A DNA stretch of 64,000 nt from Pseudopithomyces maydicus (GCA_026873275.1 JANTUC010000011.1:682001-746000), one strand, 5' to 3'; shown: positions 35,296-47,666, counted from the first letter of the stretch. Translations and numbers: made by a program. Notes: a model not told the origin generated them from the letters alone.

Positions 35296-35927
35296 TTAGT
35301 CCTCCCACACCGATCTCTTCCTATCCTCAGCAGCCTGCTTCTCTTTCTTTTCCCGCTCCCTCTCCTCGTCTCTCCTCTTCCTCTCCTTGTCCCTCATCGC
35401 ACGATCGTACTCCCGTTCCTCTTCCGTTCTCCTCGGCGCTCTCACACCCAATGCACCGGCAATCAATCGTCCTGCGACCGCAGTTGTCTTATCCGGTCTC
35501 CTCGCCGGGCTAGACGTCCCACTACCCCGCCTGCTTCCATCCCTGCTATTCACGCCACCTCCGGCGCCATAGGGCGCGTTATCCGGATAATCGAACGGCA
35601 CGCCGGTCGGGCTGGCGGGCGTCGGTGGCGGCGGGTTCGGCGTGTCTACCGACCGGACCGTCGTAAGCGGAGAGAGCGAGTCGCGCTCCTTTGGGCGTGC
35701 ATCTGGGGTAGATTCCTCGGTTTCGGTGTCGGACCCGCTGAGATCTTCGTCCCAGGATTCAGCCACCGGGGCAGACTTGGGCTTGCTGGCAGGCTTTTGA
35801 GGCGACTTTGTGGAGAGCTTGAGTTGGGAGAGGGTGGTTGCGACCTCTGCGTGTCTTGTCAGACGATTGGCACTGGAGATGGGGGAGTGGGGCTGCTACC
35901 AGCTTCGGAAGGTGTTGCACCGGACAT
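35296..35927 (-). CDS. Small disordered conserved fungal protein
   Basis: Exons 35927-35900 and 35846-35296 give 192 aa. MSGATPSEA joins EVATTLSQLKLSTKSPQKPA over a 53-nt intron. The sequence is Ser/Pro/acidic in the middle (AESWDEDLSGSDTETEE) and ends in a highly charged helix, REYDRAMRDKERKRRDEERE then KKEKQAAEDRKRSVWED, probably a single alpha-helix or coiled coil. I recognise no enzyme domain. Such proteins are sometimes mislabelled as ubiquitin-like because of neighbouring SUMO genes; no ubiquitin fold is present here. The alternative reading without the intron hits a stop within 30 codons. Confidence 0.75.
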
Positions 35928-37434
35928 GTTGGAAAGGTGCGAGGAATCGGTATTGGTATTGGTATTGATATTGATACTGGGGGTGACTGGGTGAGCTGGC
36001 TGGTGGTGGTCTTGCGGGGTAGGTCTTATGGGCGAAGTTACGGTTTCGGCGGACAAGGCGGTGGTGCTGCCAGAAAGAAACAAAGGACGAATGCTCACAG
36101 CTTCTTCACTGTGGGGAGGACGGGCTCGAGATGACAATGAAGCCCAGCTCAACAATTGGCTTCCCGGGCTTTTTAATTATTGGACATGACGCGCAACGAC
36201 ACCACTCTGTCTGTGGGACAGAGTGGAGTCCACGGTAACGTGAGCTCTAGCGTCCCGCGGGCATCGATCTGGGAGCTCGAAGACGCCACAAGCGCAACCC
36301 CAGCGCGCCAAAACAGGGCCAAAAACTGGGGTATCCGCGCAGGGTCGGTCTGCAGTCGTCATCGCCCTCCTCCAATCTGGCAAGTCGCCCTGCTCTCCAC
36401 GCAGCATCCCTGAGGTGCCTACCCGCTTTTATGAAGCAGGCTTACGGCTTCTGGTAGGCGTTGAGCGGGTTCTAGAATTCGAAAAAGCCCAGTTGGACGA
36501 GCGCAGCGCCCCGGGAGAGAGCGGTCAGAGCCTCGAATAGAACCGGGCAATAATCGGCCCTAGGAAGGCTGTGCGAGTATGGAGCAGGTTTGCGCGTTCT
36601 TCAGAAGCATGTGGAGATGTGTTTTCAACCCACTTCACTACTCGTGTCGTGCAACGTTTCATTGCTGTTGTGAACGAGCTGACGAGATCATGCGACAAAT
36701 GAACAATTTAGACCTTGTGTCTCGTCTTGTTTGTCTGGATCGACGTCGAACCGAACAACCCTACGGCCTGCCAAGGTAGTGATTTGCGAGCCTTCCGATG
36801 GCCCGTTCGTTCACAGTCAGCCTCCAGGTCATCTAAACAACTTCTGTACTCGCTTCCGGGATGAGAACCCTTACACGTATAGCTGCCACCGTTGATCATG
36901 TGAAAGAGCTATGGCACCGGCCGGTCACTAAATGATCATCCAGCCAGACACCTCCAACGACTAATGGAATAAATACATCCTCAAGCTCAAGCACATCGAA
37001 TTATGGCTTTTCATGGCAGTTTGAACATGTCTCAGCCACGGAACAGCGAGTCCCGCGGTCACAATACGTTGCTGCTAATCTTATCTGTACTTTCCTTTTC
37101 ATCTCCTTGTGGACGGTGCCTGCCTCCTGCGTGATGTCCATCCTATCGTTAAACATTGCCATTTACACCTGCGTCTTCATTGAGGCGATGGCGTTTCACT
37201 TTCACACATTTTGGATAGTATCTTTTACTTTTAGGTGAAAGCTAATGCCATAAGACTCACCATAATGGCTTCGTGCAGCTTCTTGCCGCTTTTCATCTGT
37301 TTTTGCTCCGTTTGCTCTGCCTGTGGCCGTCACGCGTCGACGCGTCGCGCGCTTCACTTCAGTGACCGGCCGTACGACAGCTCGACTTCGTTCTTCGACT
37401 TCTCACCCGCGTTTTGTCTGCGAGCTTAAATACA
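35928..37434. other. Intergenic, 1.5 kb
   Basis: Divergent upstream space of the small disordered protein and the zinc-finger gene. It contains a short GGTATT hexamer array (about 35950-35977) just upstream of the small gene's start. No supported gene; the open frames found have no protein-like composition. Confidence 0.5.
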
Positions 37435-38955
37435 ATGGCGCCCGCCATGGCGAACCGCTTCGCACTCTTCGCAGAAGAGGATGGAGAACCTTCACCCACC
37501 GTGGAACCCACCCCCAAGCTCAACCCATTCGTCAACCAGGTCGCCGATAATGATGCGCCGTGGGAGGAGGTCAAGCGCAGCAGCCAGGCCTCTAAGCCGC
37601 CACCTCGGGCGCTCGTCATTCGAGGCAATGAAAACAAGCCGCCTGTGACCCGCTCCCAACCCAAGGCCCGCAACTCTCACGGTCCAACCCTCGAGGCAGA
37701 CAGCATGAAGGTTTGCGACCCTTACGAGAATTGGTGCGATGTGTGCCAATTCCGCTTGCCGACTACGAGTGCGTTGTTTATTCACATCCGACAGTCACCA
37801 CAGCGACATGAGCACTACTGTAACCTGTGCAAGAGGGTAAGTACAGCCCCACAATCCGGAAGATACTAAGCTGACTTCATGCTCTTGCATCAAGATTTTC
37901 AAGGACCGCAATGGTTTGCAGAACCATGTCGACAATGCAGCAGGCCACGAAATTTTCTGCAACTCGTGCTTGAGCGCATTTGTCCATACATGGGGATTGA
38001 AGAACCACCTTGAGAACAGCCAGCATGTCTCTGGTCATGGTTTCCCATGCCTTACCTGTCTTCTCGGTTTTGGCACGAAGGCGGAACTACGTGCACATCT
38101 TTCCACGAGCCCGAAGCATGTCTGTTGCAGCACTTGCCATCGAACATTTAAGAATCAGACGGAGCGTGACGAACACTGGCGGGTGACTACCCAACACCGG
38201 CATTGCTTACAGCCCGGTTGTGACTTCGATGCATCCAACGACAATGCCCTCGAGAAGCACTTGCAGGATGGACATTTCCGCTGCGAAGGATGCAAACATA
38301 TATTCCCTAGTCTGACAAAGCTTAATGCACACTACGGAACCTGCACGGTCCAAATCACTTGCCCCAATTGTGGAACCAAGTGTGCTGGACAAGCTGACCT
38401 TGCGTTGCACATGGAGTCGTGCTTCTACTGTGCCGATTGCCAGTTCCATACCAACCATTCAGGCAACTACCAGATTGTGAGTAACCCAAGTTTTTAATTC
38501 GCAACTACAGTAGAACTAACGCCGAACAGCACATGTCCAAACACGCCGCGGTATCCGTCCCATGCTGGACTTGTGGCCTTCCACTCCGCAAGTGTAGCAG
38601 CCTCATTAACCACCTCGAGTCAGGCAACTGTCCCAACCTCCCGGATCCCACCCAGCTCATAGAGTGCTTGGGCACTTTCTGGTATTCGACACTCTATATG
38701 GAGGTCGACCTCCACGTCCAAATTCGCTCCAAGCGTATCGATCTCAAAGAGCTGGTGAATTGGATGAACGAGGGTCTTTTGCACCCGTTCATCTGCCGCG
38801 CCCCGGGTTGTGGGAAGACTTTCAGCAAGTTCAGTGCCTTGGCGTTGCATGTTGAGGGCCAGGACTGCGAGTGGGATGCCGAGAGGTTGAAACTGGACCT
38901 GGTAGAGGCGGAATTCCACAGGATGTTTCCCAGGAAAGGGGGCATGGAGGGATAG
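37435..38955 (+). CDS. Multi-C2H2 zinc-finger protein
   Basis: Exons 37435-37836, 37895-38476 and 38530-38955 give 469 aa. The N-terminal 95 residues are disordered. They are followed by a series of C2H2-like fingers: WCDVCQFRLPTTSALFIHIR, YCNLCKRIFKDRNGLQNHVD, FCNSCLSAFVHTWGLKNHLE, FPCLTCLLGFGTKAELRAHL and others up to PFICRAPGCGKTFSKFSALA near the end. Several fingers have irregular His spacing. The Cys/His spacing resembles RNA/DNA-binding fungal C2H2 proteins of unknown role; I cannot tell whether it is a transcription factor. The start is the first ATG (MAPAMANRFALFAEEDGE). Both introns are canonical, 58 and 53 nt. Confidence 0.88.
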
Positions 38956-39941
38956 ATGTGCTGAGCCGGGGAAGACTCATTCTCCCCGCATTGTTACGCA
39001 CTGATTGCGTTAGCATCGATGTTCATGCACCGAAGTGTCGCAGAGCACTTTGAGTGTGAGATTCCCATGGATTCCTGGACCGTCTTGGTCTGTCGACGAG
39101 TTCGAAATGCCTGCGCTGCGGCGTGGCACATTTGACTCATATACAAAACCCCAGAATAAAAGTTAATCCTTCTTTCATCAAAACACCATGATTGATATGT
39201 GTGCTGCTAACCATGCAGTGAAATGTTCAATTGTGTAATAGTCTATCGTGATTCTATTCAATGCCAGTTTGTCAACGCAAGTCGCATTCTTGTAACAACA
39301 TACAGAAAGACGCTTGGGTTTGGAAATAAAGGTTACAAGGTGCATGCCACCGTTCTGGGTCCTAAAAAAACGTTCAGTTATAGTTCTTCCGTGCTATGTG
39401 GTGTCTTAGCAATGTTCTAGTCAGTCCTATGAATAGCAGAAACCAGTATCTAGTGTGTTAGAAAGGCACTTAGGTTACCTAACGACATGAATAGTAGCGC
39501 CAATGACTCTAAAATTATTTTTACTGCGCAAGAGTTGATTTCGTGTGAAAAGAGTGTATCCAATACTTGTCGAATTAGGAAAAAGGTTGCCAGACAGTGT
39601 CGGCCATGACCTATTCCAGCATACCTGCTTTTGAAAGTCCATCCCTCTTTTGATAAGAAAACTTACGAGTTGAATGGAGAATTCCGTGATCCAGACTTCC
39701 TTAGTGTCGCTCCAATTTCTTGTGCCTTGGCGGGCGTTCAGCTGAACGAGCCGTGTACCAAAACTCGCCTGTCACGAACGTTGACTGGTCAGTTTGCGCC
39801 TCGACAATATTTAGATAAAAGTAATTTTCAGCTAAAGCGCCGGACAGCAAGGCGACAACTGTCACAGACATGAGTTCGGGATATGAATAGCTGTGTCCTG
39901 CACGCTCCACTGGAGTGGTTGCGAGGGAACTTCATAGCACC
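38956..39941. other. Intergenic, 1 kb, AT-rich
   Basis: No supported gene or repeat; noticeably more AT-rich than the zinc-finger gene upstream. Confidence 0.5.
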
Positions 39942-42334
39942 ATGGGCCCAGTGAAGGATTTCAAGCCTACTTTGCTGCGCAATGCAGTTTTATTTACTCT
40001 TCTGTGTGTTACGTTAGTATTGCTAGGGCTCGTAGAGTATTCTTGTCGGGTGTTACCGAAAGTAGAACGGAAGGGTGGAGGTATTAATCTCAATGGGATA
40101 ATAGGCCGCCGAGAAGTTCACATACACGCTGCACGGTATAGGAATGAATCCTTTGTCGCACTTTGCATAGTATCTGACCATCTATACATAGTGACACACC
40201 CGTCCATAAACATAAGTCGATACTCGATCATGTGGAAGGGGTGAATTTCATGAAAAGGCAGCTAGACCCGGGAGACCCCTCGACAACTACTTCTATCGCA
40301 ATCGACATCCCACCATCTGGTACATTTGTACCTGCACCAGATGAATTCCTGCAAACAACAACCTCTTCTTCATCATACCCACCCGAGATAGCGAGTACCC
40401 AGCCGCCAAGTTCGTACCTGCAGTTCGACCCCGTCAGCACCTCGAGTGCATCGGCCCCAGGAGCCCCTGCACCGTCAGAATTTCTCCAACCAACATTACA
40501 TGAAACAAAAGCATCATCGGAATATCTTCAGCCAACACCAGGACTCATACTCACACCCCTTCACCACCTGGGGCACCACGCCCAACCGCATTTCTAAACA
40601 GCGTGATAACGAGCAACGGCATACAAGTCACCCAGACTATCCTCCCTAATGCGGTGTTTAGTAGCGTGACCACAATCGATGGGAAGCCGGTCACTCAAGT
40701 TGTGCAAGCTTTTACAACGCTGGTGACGACTGGCGGCACTCCATACATCGCTACTATTCCTGTAACGGCCAAACCAACCGGGCAGTCGAGTATTGATGAC
40801 TTCATCAATAACATAACAGGAGATGAGAAGGACACATATGTAGATGGAGAAGGGATGTACTTCCTTGGTGCATACCTACCTGTCATCATTGCTACACTAT
40901 TTGCATTGCCATGGACCCTGATCGGAGAGACGACAAAGTCACTGGAGCCATTCTATCAGATGGCCAAGAGCAGGGGATCACCAGCGGAAAGATCTCTAGC
41001 TGCAAACTTCAGCGATCTTCTGGCTCCACTATGGGCTCCGTTCCGCACCCAGTGGGCAGTCGTCATCAGCAGCATTCTTGCGTGGCTTGCTTTCCTTATT
41101 GTACCCTTGGCACCTGAAGCTGTCTCTGTACGTGTGATTGGGGATTGCAATGGAGGATGCAATGGCAAAATCGGCATTTTTCTTCCAGCCGCGCGTGCTA
41201 TCGAAGGCGCTCTTGCAGTCATGGTAATATTTGAAATCATTCTTATCCTATACCTCTGGAGAAAAAAGACAGGCGTTTCAGCCGATCCCCGTTGCATTGC
41301 GGGGTTGGCAACTGTGTTCTCGGATCCTGACGTGCAACGGGAGTTTAGTGAGATATATGGAGCGGAGGATCAAAGTCGCCTTTACCACGTGTTGGAAGGT
41401 CGCAGCTACAAGTTTGAAGCCTCTACTGACGTAGATGGATACACGAAGAAGGTAGCCATCATTGGGGCGGTATCCGGTTCGAGTTACATCCCGCAATCTT
41501 CGGAAGAGAAACACGAGTATACGACAGTTTCTGCCATCGACTTGGACCAACGACTTAACATGAGACATGCACATAGGGTTTCTTCTGTGGTCTTCGCGAT
41601 ACTGATCGCCGGCTTGCTCGCTGTTATTCTAACGTACAGGTATACGGGTGGCGATACTGGGTTTGAGCATTTCATGAGTGGCCAAGGGTTTGGGGTGAGG
41701 TTTGTCTTTACGTTGTCCGCCGTCATCGTCGGCTGGTTTTGGGCCAGGCTATTCCGAGGTATGTTCTCTTCGCAGTTTCTACACTTTTTTTGCTGATTTT
41801 AGTTGCAGCTATCGCACTTTACGCACCCTACCGTCGTCTCTTTTCCGGAACTGCAACTGCACGCGAGTCTATCCTTGTATCACCTCCCTGCACCCTATAC
41901 AGGGCGTTGTTTCGTCCGTATCATCTGGGCATTACTTACTGGCTCTCATCGCTGTTGTTGCCTTGCTTTCTGAAGTACTCTGCGTAACATTGTCCGCTAT
42001 TCCGTTCAATCCGGCCACCCTCTATTCTGCATTCAACGCATCCACCTGGATATCCGTGGCCTCCTTGGCTATTATGATTGGAGCTCTCGTTTTTATCTTC
42101 TTCTACCAAGAGCCGGTTATGCCGATCAAGCCGGATACAGTAGCAGGTAATCTGGTATATATCTGTGATGGGACGTTACCTGAAGTGCTTAAGGGCCTCA
42201 GCGGCCAAACGACGACACAAAGGGAACAGAGTATTCAAAATTTGGGATTGAGATATGGCATGGGTTATTCGCAAACTTGGGCAGCAAGCAGATTGGCAAT
42301 ATTGGTAATGGGGGTGGGGACTGGTAGGACATGA
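39942..42334 (+). CDS. DUF3433-family multi-pass membrane protein, exon structure partly unresolved
   Basis: The first exon (from 39942, MGPVKDFKPTLLRNAVLFTL) has an N-terminal membrane segment and the LEY-like LGLVEY typical of DUF3433 proteins. A Ser/Thr/Pro-rich repeat segment (EFLQTTTSS, SYLQFDP, EFLQPT, EYLQPT) follows at 40240-40545. The core, 40606-41760, includes YLPVIIATLFALPWTLIGET, LEPFYQMAKSRGSPAERSLA and RVSSVVFAILIAGLLAVI. An intron of about 55 nt (41761-41815) joins LFR to AIALYAPYRRLF. The C-terminal part has GHYLLALIAVVALLSEVLCV and PFNPATLYSAFNASTW. Frames break near 40541 and at GGG 41927-41929, where one G restores YHLGHYLLAL. The splice between 40070 and 40235 is not resolved. 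The function of DUF3433 is unknown. Confidence 0.78.
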
Positions 42335-42667
42335 GCAAGCAATTAGAGTAGTATGATTTAATTATCCGAGACTCATAAAGGAGGATTTTGAGGTGCATTA
42401 GAAGAATCATAATAGTAATCTAAGAGTCCATGATCCGATCAAGCTTGTGTTGTATTTTGTTGTTCGACATGGTCGTGAGCAATAGTGTGCGTATCTGTCG
42501 CTGTGTTTGGTACAATATCGCATGGAAAAAAAAATACTCTACAGTGGCACTGGATGTTTTAGCAACTATGAGGTGTAAATCTCGACCGTGAACATGTGTG
42601 ACGATTACTCAATTATGATGGGCATGGGCCCCTCTCAAGTATTGAAAGGACACTGTACTTTTGATGC
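42335..42667. other. Intergenic between convergent genes
   Basis: These 333 bp between the stops of the DUF3433 and SET genes show no gene; an A9 run occurs near 42525. Confidence 0.6.
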
Positions 42668-44101
42668 TCATCTATCCACTCGTCTATATCGACAGCATGA
42701 CTCGCCACAGAGGCAAGACTTATTGAGTCCAGCCCAATACCGGTCCCCATAATCAACTGAAATTTCCATACCTGCCTCGATCCCTTTACTAACCAAAATC
42801 ACATGCTGTGTATCTAGCCAAGTGAACTTAGTATACTGCGCATTAGCCTTGCAGCTGTGATTGATAAATCGGGTGAAATTGCCTTGTCGCCCTTGAGATA
42901 TCTGGTAATTTGCCGTTGCCGTTGAGCAGTCCATTACATCAACATGCCGCATACCCTTGGTGATCAATCCAACAAATTCGCCAATACCTTCGCCACGATC
43001 GAAAGGGGCCAATGCAACTAGACCATTATTTTGACCTTTGGTGTTACGATAAATCTGTACTGGAGGCGGTCTCCGTTTGACACAACCGAAGAGGTTAGGG
43101 AAACAGTAGCAGGAGTTGGATTCTGCTTCATCAGACTGAGTCTGATTACAGACCGCACAAACATAGGTGCTGTTTATGCGAGCTACCATATTATTCTGTG
43201 GAGCCCATCTAGGGTCCTCACCTCTCCATTCGCGCTCATCTATGATCGACTCCTCGAGCTGATCAAATTCGAAGAAATGACCTTGATTCACATAGGTCGA
43301 ACGTAGAGACATCGGACGAAGTCCATCTTCCGAAACGACCCAATCGTGCGGGTGGCCAGGATACTCCAGTTGAGTGCTTTCACCAACAATACTCAAGAGT
43401 TGTCGCCAGTCCGGTTGTAAAGTATCCGCAGCAACTTCGAACCTTGCGCGTAGATTTTGTAGTCGCTTCATTGCTTCGGCCGTGAATTCGACTCGATACT
43501 TGCAAAACCGATAGATGCCCATGCCAGCGAACACCAACGCAACGAATCCGGCAGCGTCCTTTACTTCTTTGTACCCGCGCCAGATGGCCATTTTATTGCG
43601 TAACTCCTTTTCGGACCAACCGAAATCATGGCATGCTTCAGCGAGCGCTTTCTTGTGATGCTTTGTTTTGGAGATCTGGGGCAAAGCAATCACGGACGTA
43701 TGTACTTTTTCTTCGAACAGCTCAACCCATTTGGCCTGGACCATGATCTCAATCGAGCGACAAACACGACTGGCTTGAGTGACCTTGCGGCAAAGAGTGT
43801 TCATTCTGTGAAATGCATCATGCTGTGATACAATTCCGATCCCACGCAAGCCGACGGCTGTGTCACTGTTCGCCACAGTCATATTAGTACTGCCGGGTAT
43901 TGTAACTTGGTATTGTTCCGACATGATCTGGGGATTGATATCCAGGGTACCATGTATTTGCTCCCAAATTCCAATAATGAGTTTATCGAGCGTTGAAGGC
44001 TGGAAAACGAATTTGTCGGGTACGACCTTGCGCCGCTTTGGAAAGCTACGCGTATCGCTCGCGATTTGCCGTTGATGTTCAGTCACATCTTCTGCGATCA
44101 T
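42668..44101 (-). CDS. SET-domain protein, probable lysine methyltransferase
   Basis: A single open frame of 477 aa, started at the first ATG (MIAEDVTEHQRQ). The C-terminal 130 residues form the SET core: GLVALAPFDRGEGIGEFVG, then NFTRFINHSCKANAQYTKF (NHS-C motif of the S-adenosylmethionine site), then ISVDYGDRYW and a post-SET cysteine set CLCGESCC. A cysteine cluster YVCAVCNQTQ...CYCFPNLFGC just before it may bind zinc, in the manner of a short pre-SET. The long N-terminal helical region, with a basic KRRK, is not recognised. Histone methylation is plausible but the target residue cannot be assigned. It lacks the full nine-cysteine pre-SET of DIM-5/Clr4. Confidence 0.85.
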   Translation of the reverse strand: MIAEDVTEHQRQIASDTRSFPKRRKVVPDKFVFQPSTLDKLIIGIWEQIHGTLDINPQIMSEQYQVTIPGSTNMTVANSDTAVGLRGIGIVSQHDAFHRMNTLCRKVTQASRVCRSIEIMVQAKWVELFEEKVHTSVIALPQISKTKHHKKALAEACHDFGWSEKELRNKMAIWRGYKEVKDAAGFVALVFAGMGIYRFCKYRVEFTAEAMKRLQNLRARFEVAADTLQPDWRQLLSIVGESTQLEYPGHPHDWVVSEDGLRPMSLRSTYVNQGHFFEFDQLEESIIDEREWRGEDPRWAPQNNMVARINSTYVCAVCNQTQSDEAESNSCYCFPNLFGCVKRRPPPVQIYRNTKGQNNGLVALAPFDRGEGIGEFVGLITKGMRHVDVMDCSTATANYQISQGRQGNFTRFINHSCKANAQYTKFTWLDTQHVILVSKGIEAGMEISVDYGDRYWAGLNKSCLCGESCCRYRRVDR

Positions 44102-45520
44102 CTGTGTATTCGCCACGCGAAGCCTTCCTGTTCCCCTGTGATGAGCACTGTTCGACTCAGATTCACCGTCGCTGTGTGCATAGTGCTGATCATTCGTCGT
44201 TCGCCGTCTGCATTGTCGCGAGCGCTGGCCTTTAAAGGCGTCCGAAAGATTGACCTTGCTCTACAAGAAGTCAGCATGGCTTCCTGGGGATGAAAGGCCT
44301 CTATGTCGCCAGCAGAAAACGAGATTATGTGCCTACTTTAACAAATCTGTGATTTAGGGCGAAGTGCAGGGTAGTAAACTAGAACAAAATGCAGCCATTA
44401 GGCTACTAGAGTAACGAATTAACGCACCGATGCTACTCGCAATGGCCCAGCAGGAGTATTTTCCCGCTCTTCGTCGCGATTGTCCTCCTCCAGGAAAGCC
44501 TCCACTCGCAAAACAGGGAATTTAAGATCTTGTAGCCAATCGGCACTATTTTTGAACTTCTCTAGATGTTCCTCTATTACGCGCGTAATGCTATTCGATA
44601 GCTCGTCAAGTTGGTTTCTCATTTCGATCCTATCCCCCATCACGGCGTCCATGTGATTGCGCATAGTCTAATGTAAAGAGGACCATTAACGCAAGAGGGG
44701 AATCGGCGCAAGCTCCTTACTTATGACGTTAATACTGGCAGCGGTCTAGATTTCTTTTTCCACACTAGTGCATAAGACGCACATGTGGGCTAGACACCTG
44801 CAGACTATAAATCATACGATTGGCTCCGTCGAGCATCAGTGAAACTTAATCGTATGCCTTGAGGCAATGTGTGTTGTCAGAACTAACTCTCTAAAGATTG
44901 CTAATCCTGGAGGAATCACCCTGCTTCTTGGCGTTTTGATTGCGTTGTTGACTTGATTGTTCCGTCTGCAAGGATTCCGCTCGGGTCCGATGCCCGGGCA
45001 GAAAACTCGACGATGGCGGCTTCGCGTTATGCAATCGACATGCTTGGCGTACCTGATCAATGTTAAACGGGATTAGTATCGCAGATTTTAAGGTCGATAT
45101 ATTGAAAATCTGGTAAAAGCAGGTGAGAGTATAAGGATTTATTGCGATCTTGAATCGTCAATTGTCCACCAAAATATTGTATGTCTGTGTCGACGTCTGT
45201 CTTAAGGCGACAAGCTTCGTCCATCACGGCTAAGTCATACCATTAGCCTCTTTTTAGCGTTATCCAGGCCGTTGCCAATGATGTGCTTGTACCTACATTA
45301 TGAGATATTTAAGCAAGCGCGTGGAATCGACCAATGTATCTTTTCTGTAGTATTTCGAAAACCTCATTCCATACAAATAATTCTTTTTACTAAGCCTTTT
45401 CAATTCTTATATCTATCACACGCCTCGTTATAGACAACCGAACCTCAGTCTTGCTACAGGATTGAACTTCCAGATCAAGATCAGTTCAAGTTCACAGTGC
45501 GCCGGGGAGGTTCCGGCGCC
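44102..45520. other. Intergenic, 1.4 kb, AT-rich
   Basis: Divergent space between the SET and BOR1 genes. One ATG-initiated minus frame lies inside (listed separately, weak). Otherwise no gene or repeat is seen. Confidence 0.5.
44419..44664 (-). CDS. Possible small coiled-coil protein or exon (weak)
   Basis: An 81-codon frame from an ATG reads MRNHMDAVMGDRIEMRNQLD followed by ELSNSITRVIEEHLEKFKN. The heptad-like spacing suggests a coiled coil. An acceptor-like TTACATTAG lies just before the ATG, so it might be the last exon of a longer gene running from about 45060. There is no homologue I recognise, and it could equally be chance. Confidence 0.25.
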   Translation of the reverse strand: MRNHMDAVMGDRIEMRNQLDELSNSITRVIEEHLEKFKNSADWLQDLKFPVLRVEAFLEEDNRDEERENTPAGPLRVASVR

Positions 45521-47666
45521 ATGGAAAAACCGGCAGACTTAGGAGAGCAGGAAGGTTTCAACCTAAGACGAGTGCAGACTACTGCTACATACAGCTTCCA
45601 GAATGAACGAGGATGGCGGCGATGGCGCGTATTACGGCCAGGTCTCGGAATGTATCACGATGTCAAGCGTCGTTTACCTTACTATTGGACCGATATCACC
45701 GATGCTTGGACATATCGGACCTTCGCGAGCACAGTGCGAATGTACTTCGTCAAGTGCGTTTACACCACATCCCCATCAGTAAATGCAATTAACGAAATCA
45801 GTCTCCTTCCTGCTATCGCTTTCACACTCGATATGTACCGAAGAACTGGTGAGTTCTTCGGAATCAATGAAGCACTGTTTGCGTCGGCACTTGCTGCAAT
45901 GGTGTTTAGCATTTTCGCCTGCCAACCTCTGACGATCGTGGGGGTAACTGGTCTGATTGCTCTCTTCAATTACACTATATACGACATTGTTAGCCAGTAT
46001 GACACTGCATTATATCCCCAAGTCATGGCTTGGACCGGTATCTGGGCGGCGATTTTCCATTGGATTGTTGCTTTGTTGAATTTCTCTGACTACATGGGAT
46101 ACATCACGGACTTCTCTAGTGGTAACTATGATCGACTCGTTTGATCTGGATCAAGCTAATTGTTACTCAACAGAGTCTTTCGGAATGTACGTCGGTATCA
46201 TTTACATGAGTATGTACTCTTCTCCTTCTCAGACTTGTACGAAACTGACTAAATTCGCACAGTCAAAGGTGTAGAGGAGCTTGTGAACGAGTTCGAGGTT
46301 GCAGGCGACGCTGCAGGTTACCTCTCATGTGTGATCGGCATTCTCTATTTTGGTTCGATATACGGCTTGGAAAAATTGGGCAGTAGCGTGCTTTGGAAGC
46401 CTTGGTTTCGGGGTGTTCTCGCTGACTATGCCTACGTATTTCCCACGCTATTCTGGGTTGGTTTCGCACATATCCCAGGACGTTTGCACAATACGGAAAT
46501 GACTTATGTGCCGACTACTCGGGCGTTTCATCCAACGCAGCCTCGCAACTGGGTCATCGACTTTTGGAATCTCCCCGTTACGTGGATATTTGTTTCCCTT
46601 CCGTTCGGGTTTTTGACCATGCTGTTATTTTATTACGATCATGTAAGTGCAAATATGTATATTGCTGAATGATCTATATAATTAACATCTTACAGAACGT
46701 GAGCAGTCTAACGGCACAAGCTCGTCAGTTTCCACTGAAGAAACCTGCCGGCTTCCATTGGGACTTCTTCCTCCTAGGCTGCACCACCTTCGTTGCAGGT
46801 ATTATTGGGTTACCCATGCCGAATGGCCTAGTCCCCCAAGCGCCTGTTCATACCGACTCCCTTACCAACTACGAAACGCGGCTAGATGTCATCAAGACAA
46901 AGGATCATGACATTTCTGAGATTCGGAAGCCTCTTACCGAAGCTACTGCCGTAGTGGAACAACGTGTCTCCCACTTTCTTATGGGACTTGCGCTTTGGGG
47001 TACAATGACAGGTCCCTTGTTAATCGTCCTACATACAATGCCGGCTGCGGTGTTTGCCGGAGTATTTTTCGTCGTGGGAGTAAGTCGATCTCGTCTTTGA
47101 AAATATCCCGCCTATTACGAATTCACGGCTGATGCAATATCTAGTGGGGTTCCATCGAGTCGAATGGTATCGTGCAAAAACTCATCTTTCTCAACTCCGA
47201 AGTTCGCTTCCTCGCAATCGATAATCCACTTACCGAAGTGCCACGTAAGAAGATCGGTCAATATATTGCCCTGCAGATTATGGGGGTAGCAGTGGCCGTT
47301 GCCATTTCGCAGACTATCGCAGCCATTGGATTTCCAGTTCTGATCATCGCTTTGATACCTCTTCGCACTTTTCTCATGCCTCGTTGGTTTAGCATTCACG
47401 AGTTATCGGTTCTCGATGCTTTGACAGCAAACAACAAAGCAGTCCTTGCCAGTTTGGGCGGAAGACCTGCTAAGATGAGCAATTATAACGAAGATGTCTC
47501 GGAGGATGGAATGGGTATGGCGGGAGAAAGGGAAGGGGGACCCGACGGCCAAGAGAGCGAGATTCAGCGTCAGAGAAGCCACAGCGCTGTCAGGCAACGT
47601 ATGGGTAGTATTACTCGAGCTACAGCGCACAGAATCAGGTCACGTTCGTCAGAAAGAGAAACATGA
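45521..47666 (+). CDS. BOR1: BOR1-type borate/anion exchanger (HCO3- transporter family)
   Basis: Six exons: 45521-45753, 45802-46121, 46174-46209, 46263-46642, 46696-47079 and 47145-47666, 624 aa. After MEKPADLGEQEGF come the conserved RRRLPYYWTDITDAW-like segment (here VKRRLPYYWTDITDAWTYRT), then FVNLLPAIAFTLDMYRRTGE and EALFASALAAMVFSIFACQP. Later blocks include PVTWIFVSLPFGFLTMLLFY, DFFLLGCTTFVAGIIGLP and GTMTGPLLIVLHTMPAAVFA. These match the plasma-membrane SLC4-like BOR1 exporters of fungi and plants, with about a dozen membrane helices. The C-terminal 100 residues are a Ser/Arg-rich tail. All introns are canonical (48-65 nt), and skipping the first would insert residues absent from the family. 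No frameshift is needed. Confidence 0.93.

Noticed and set aside
35950..35977. GGTATT hexamer array as telomere-like repeat
   Set aside because: Only a few copies and not the fungal TTAGGG sequence; a simple microsatellite in an upstream region.
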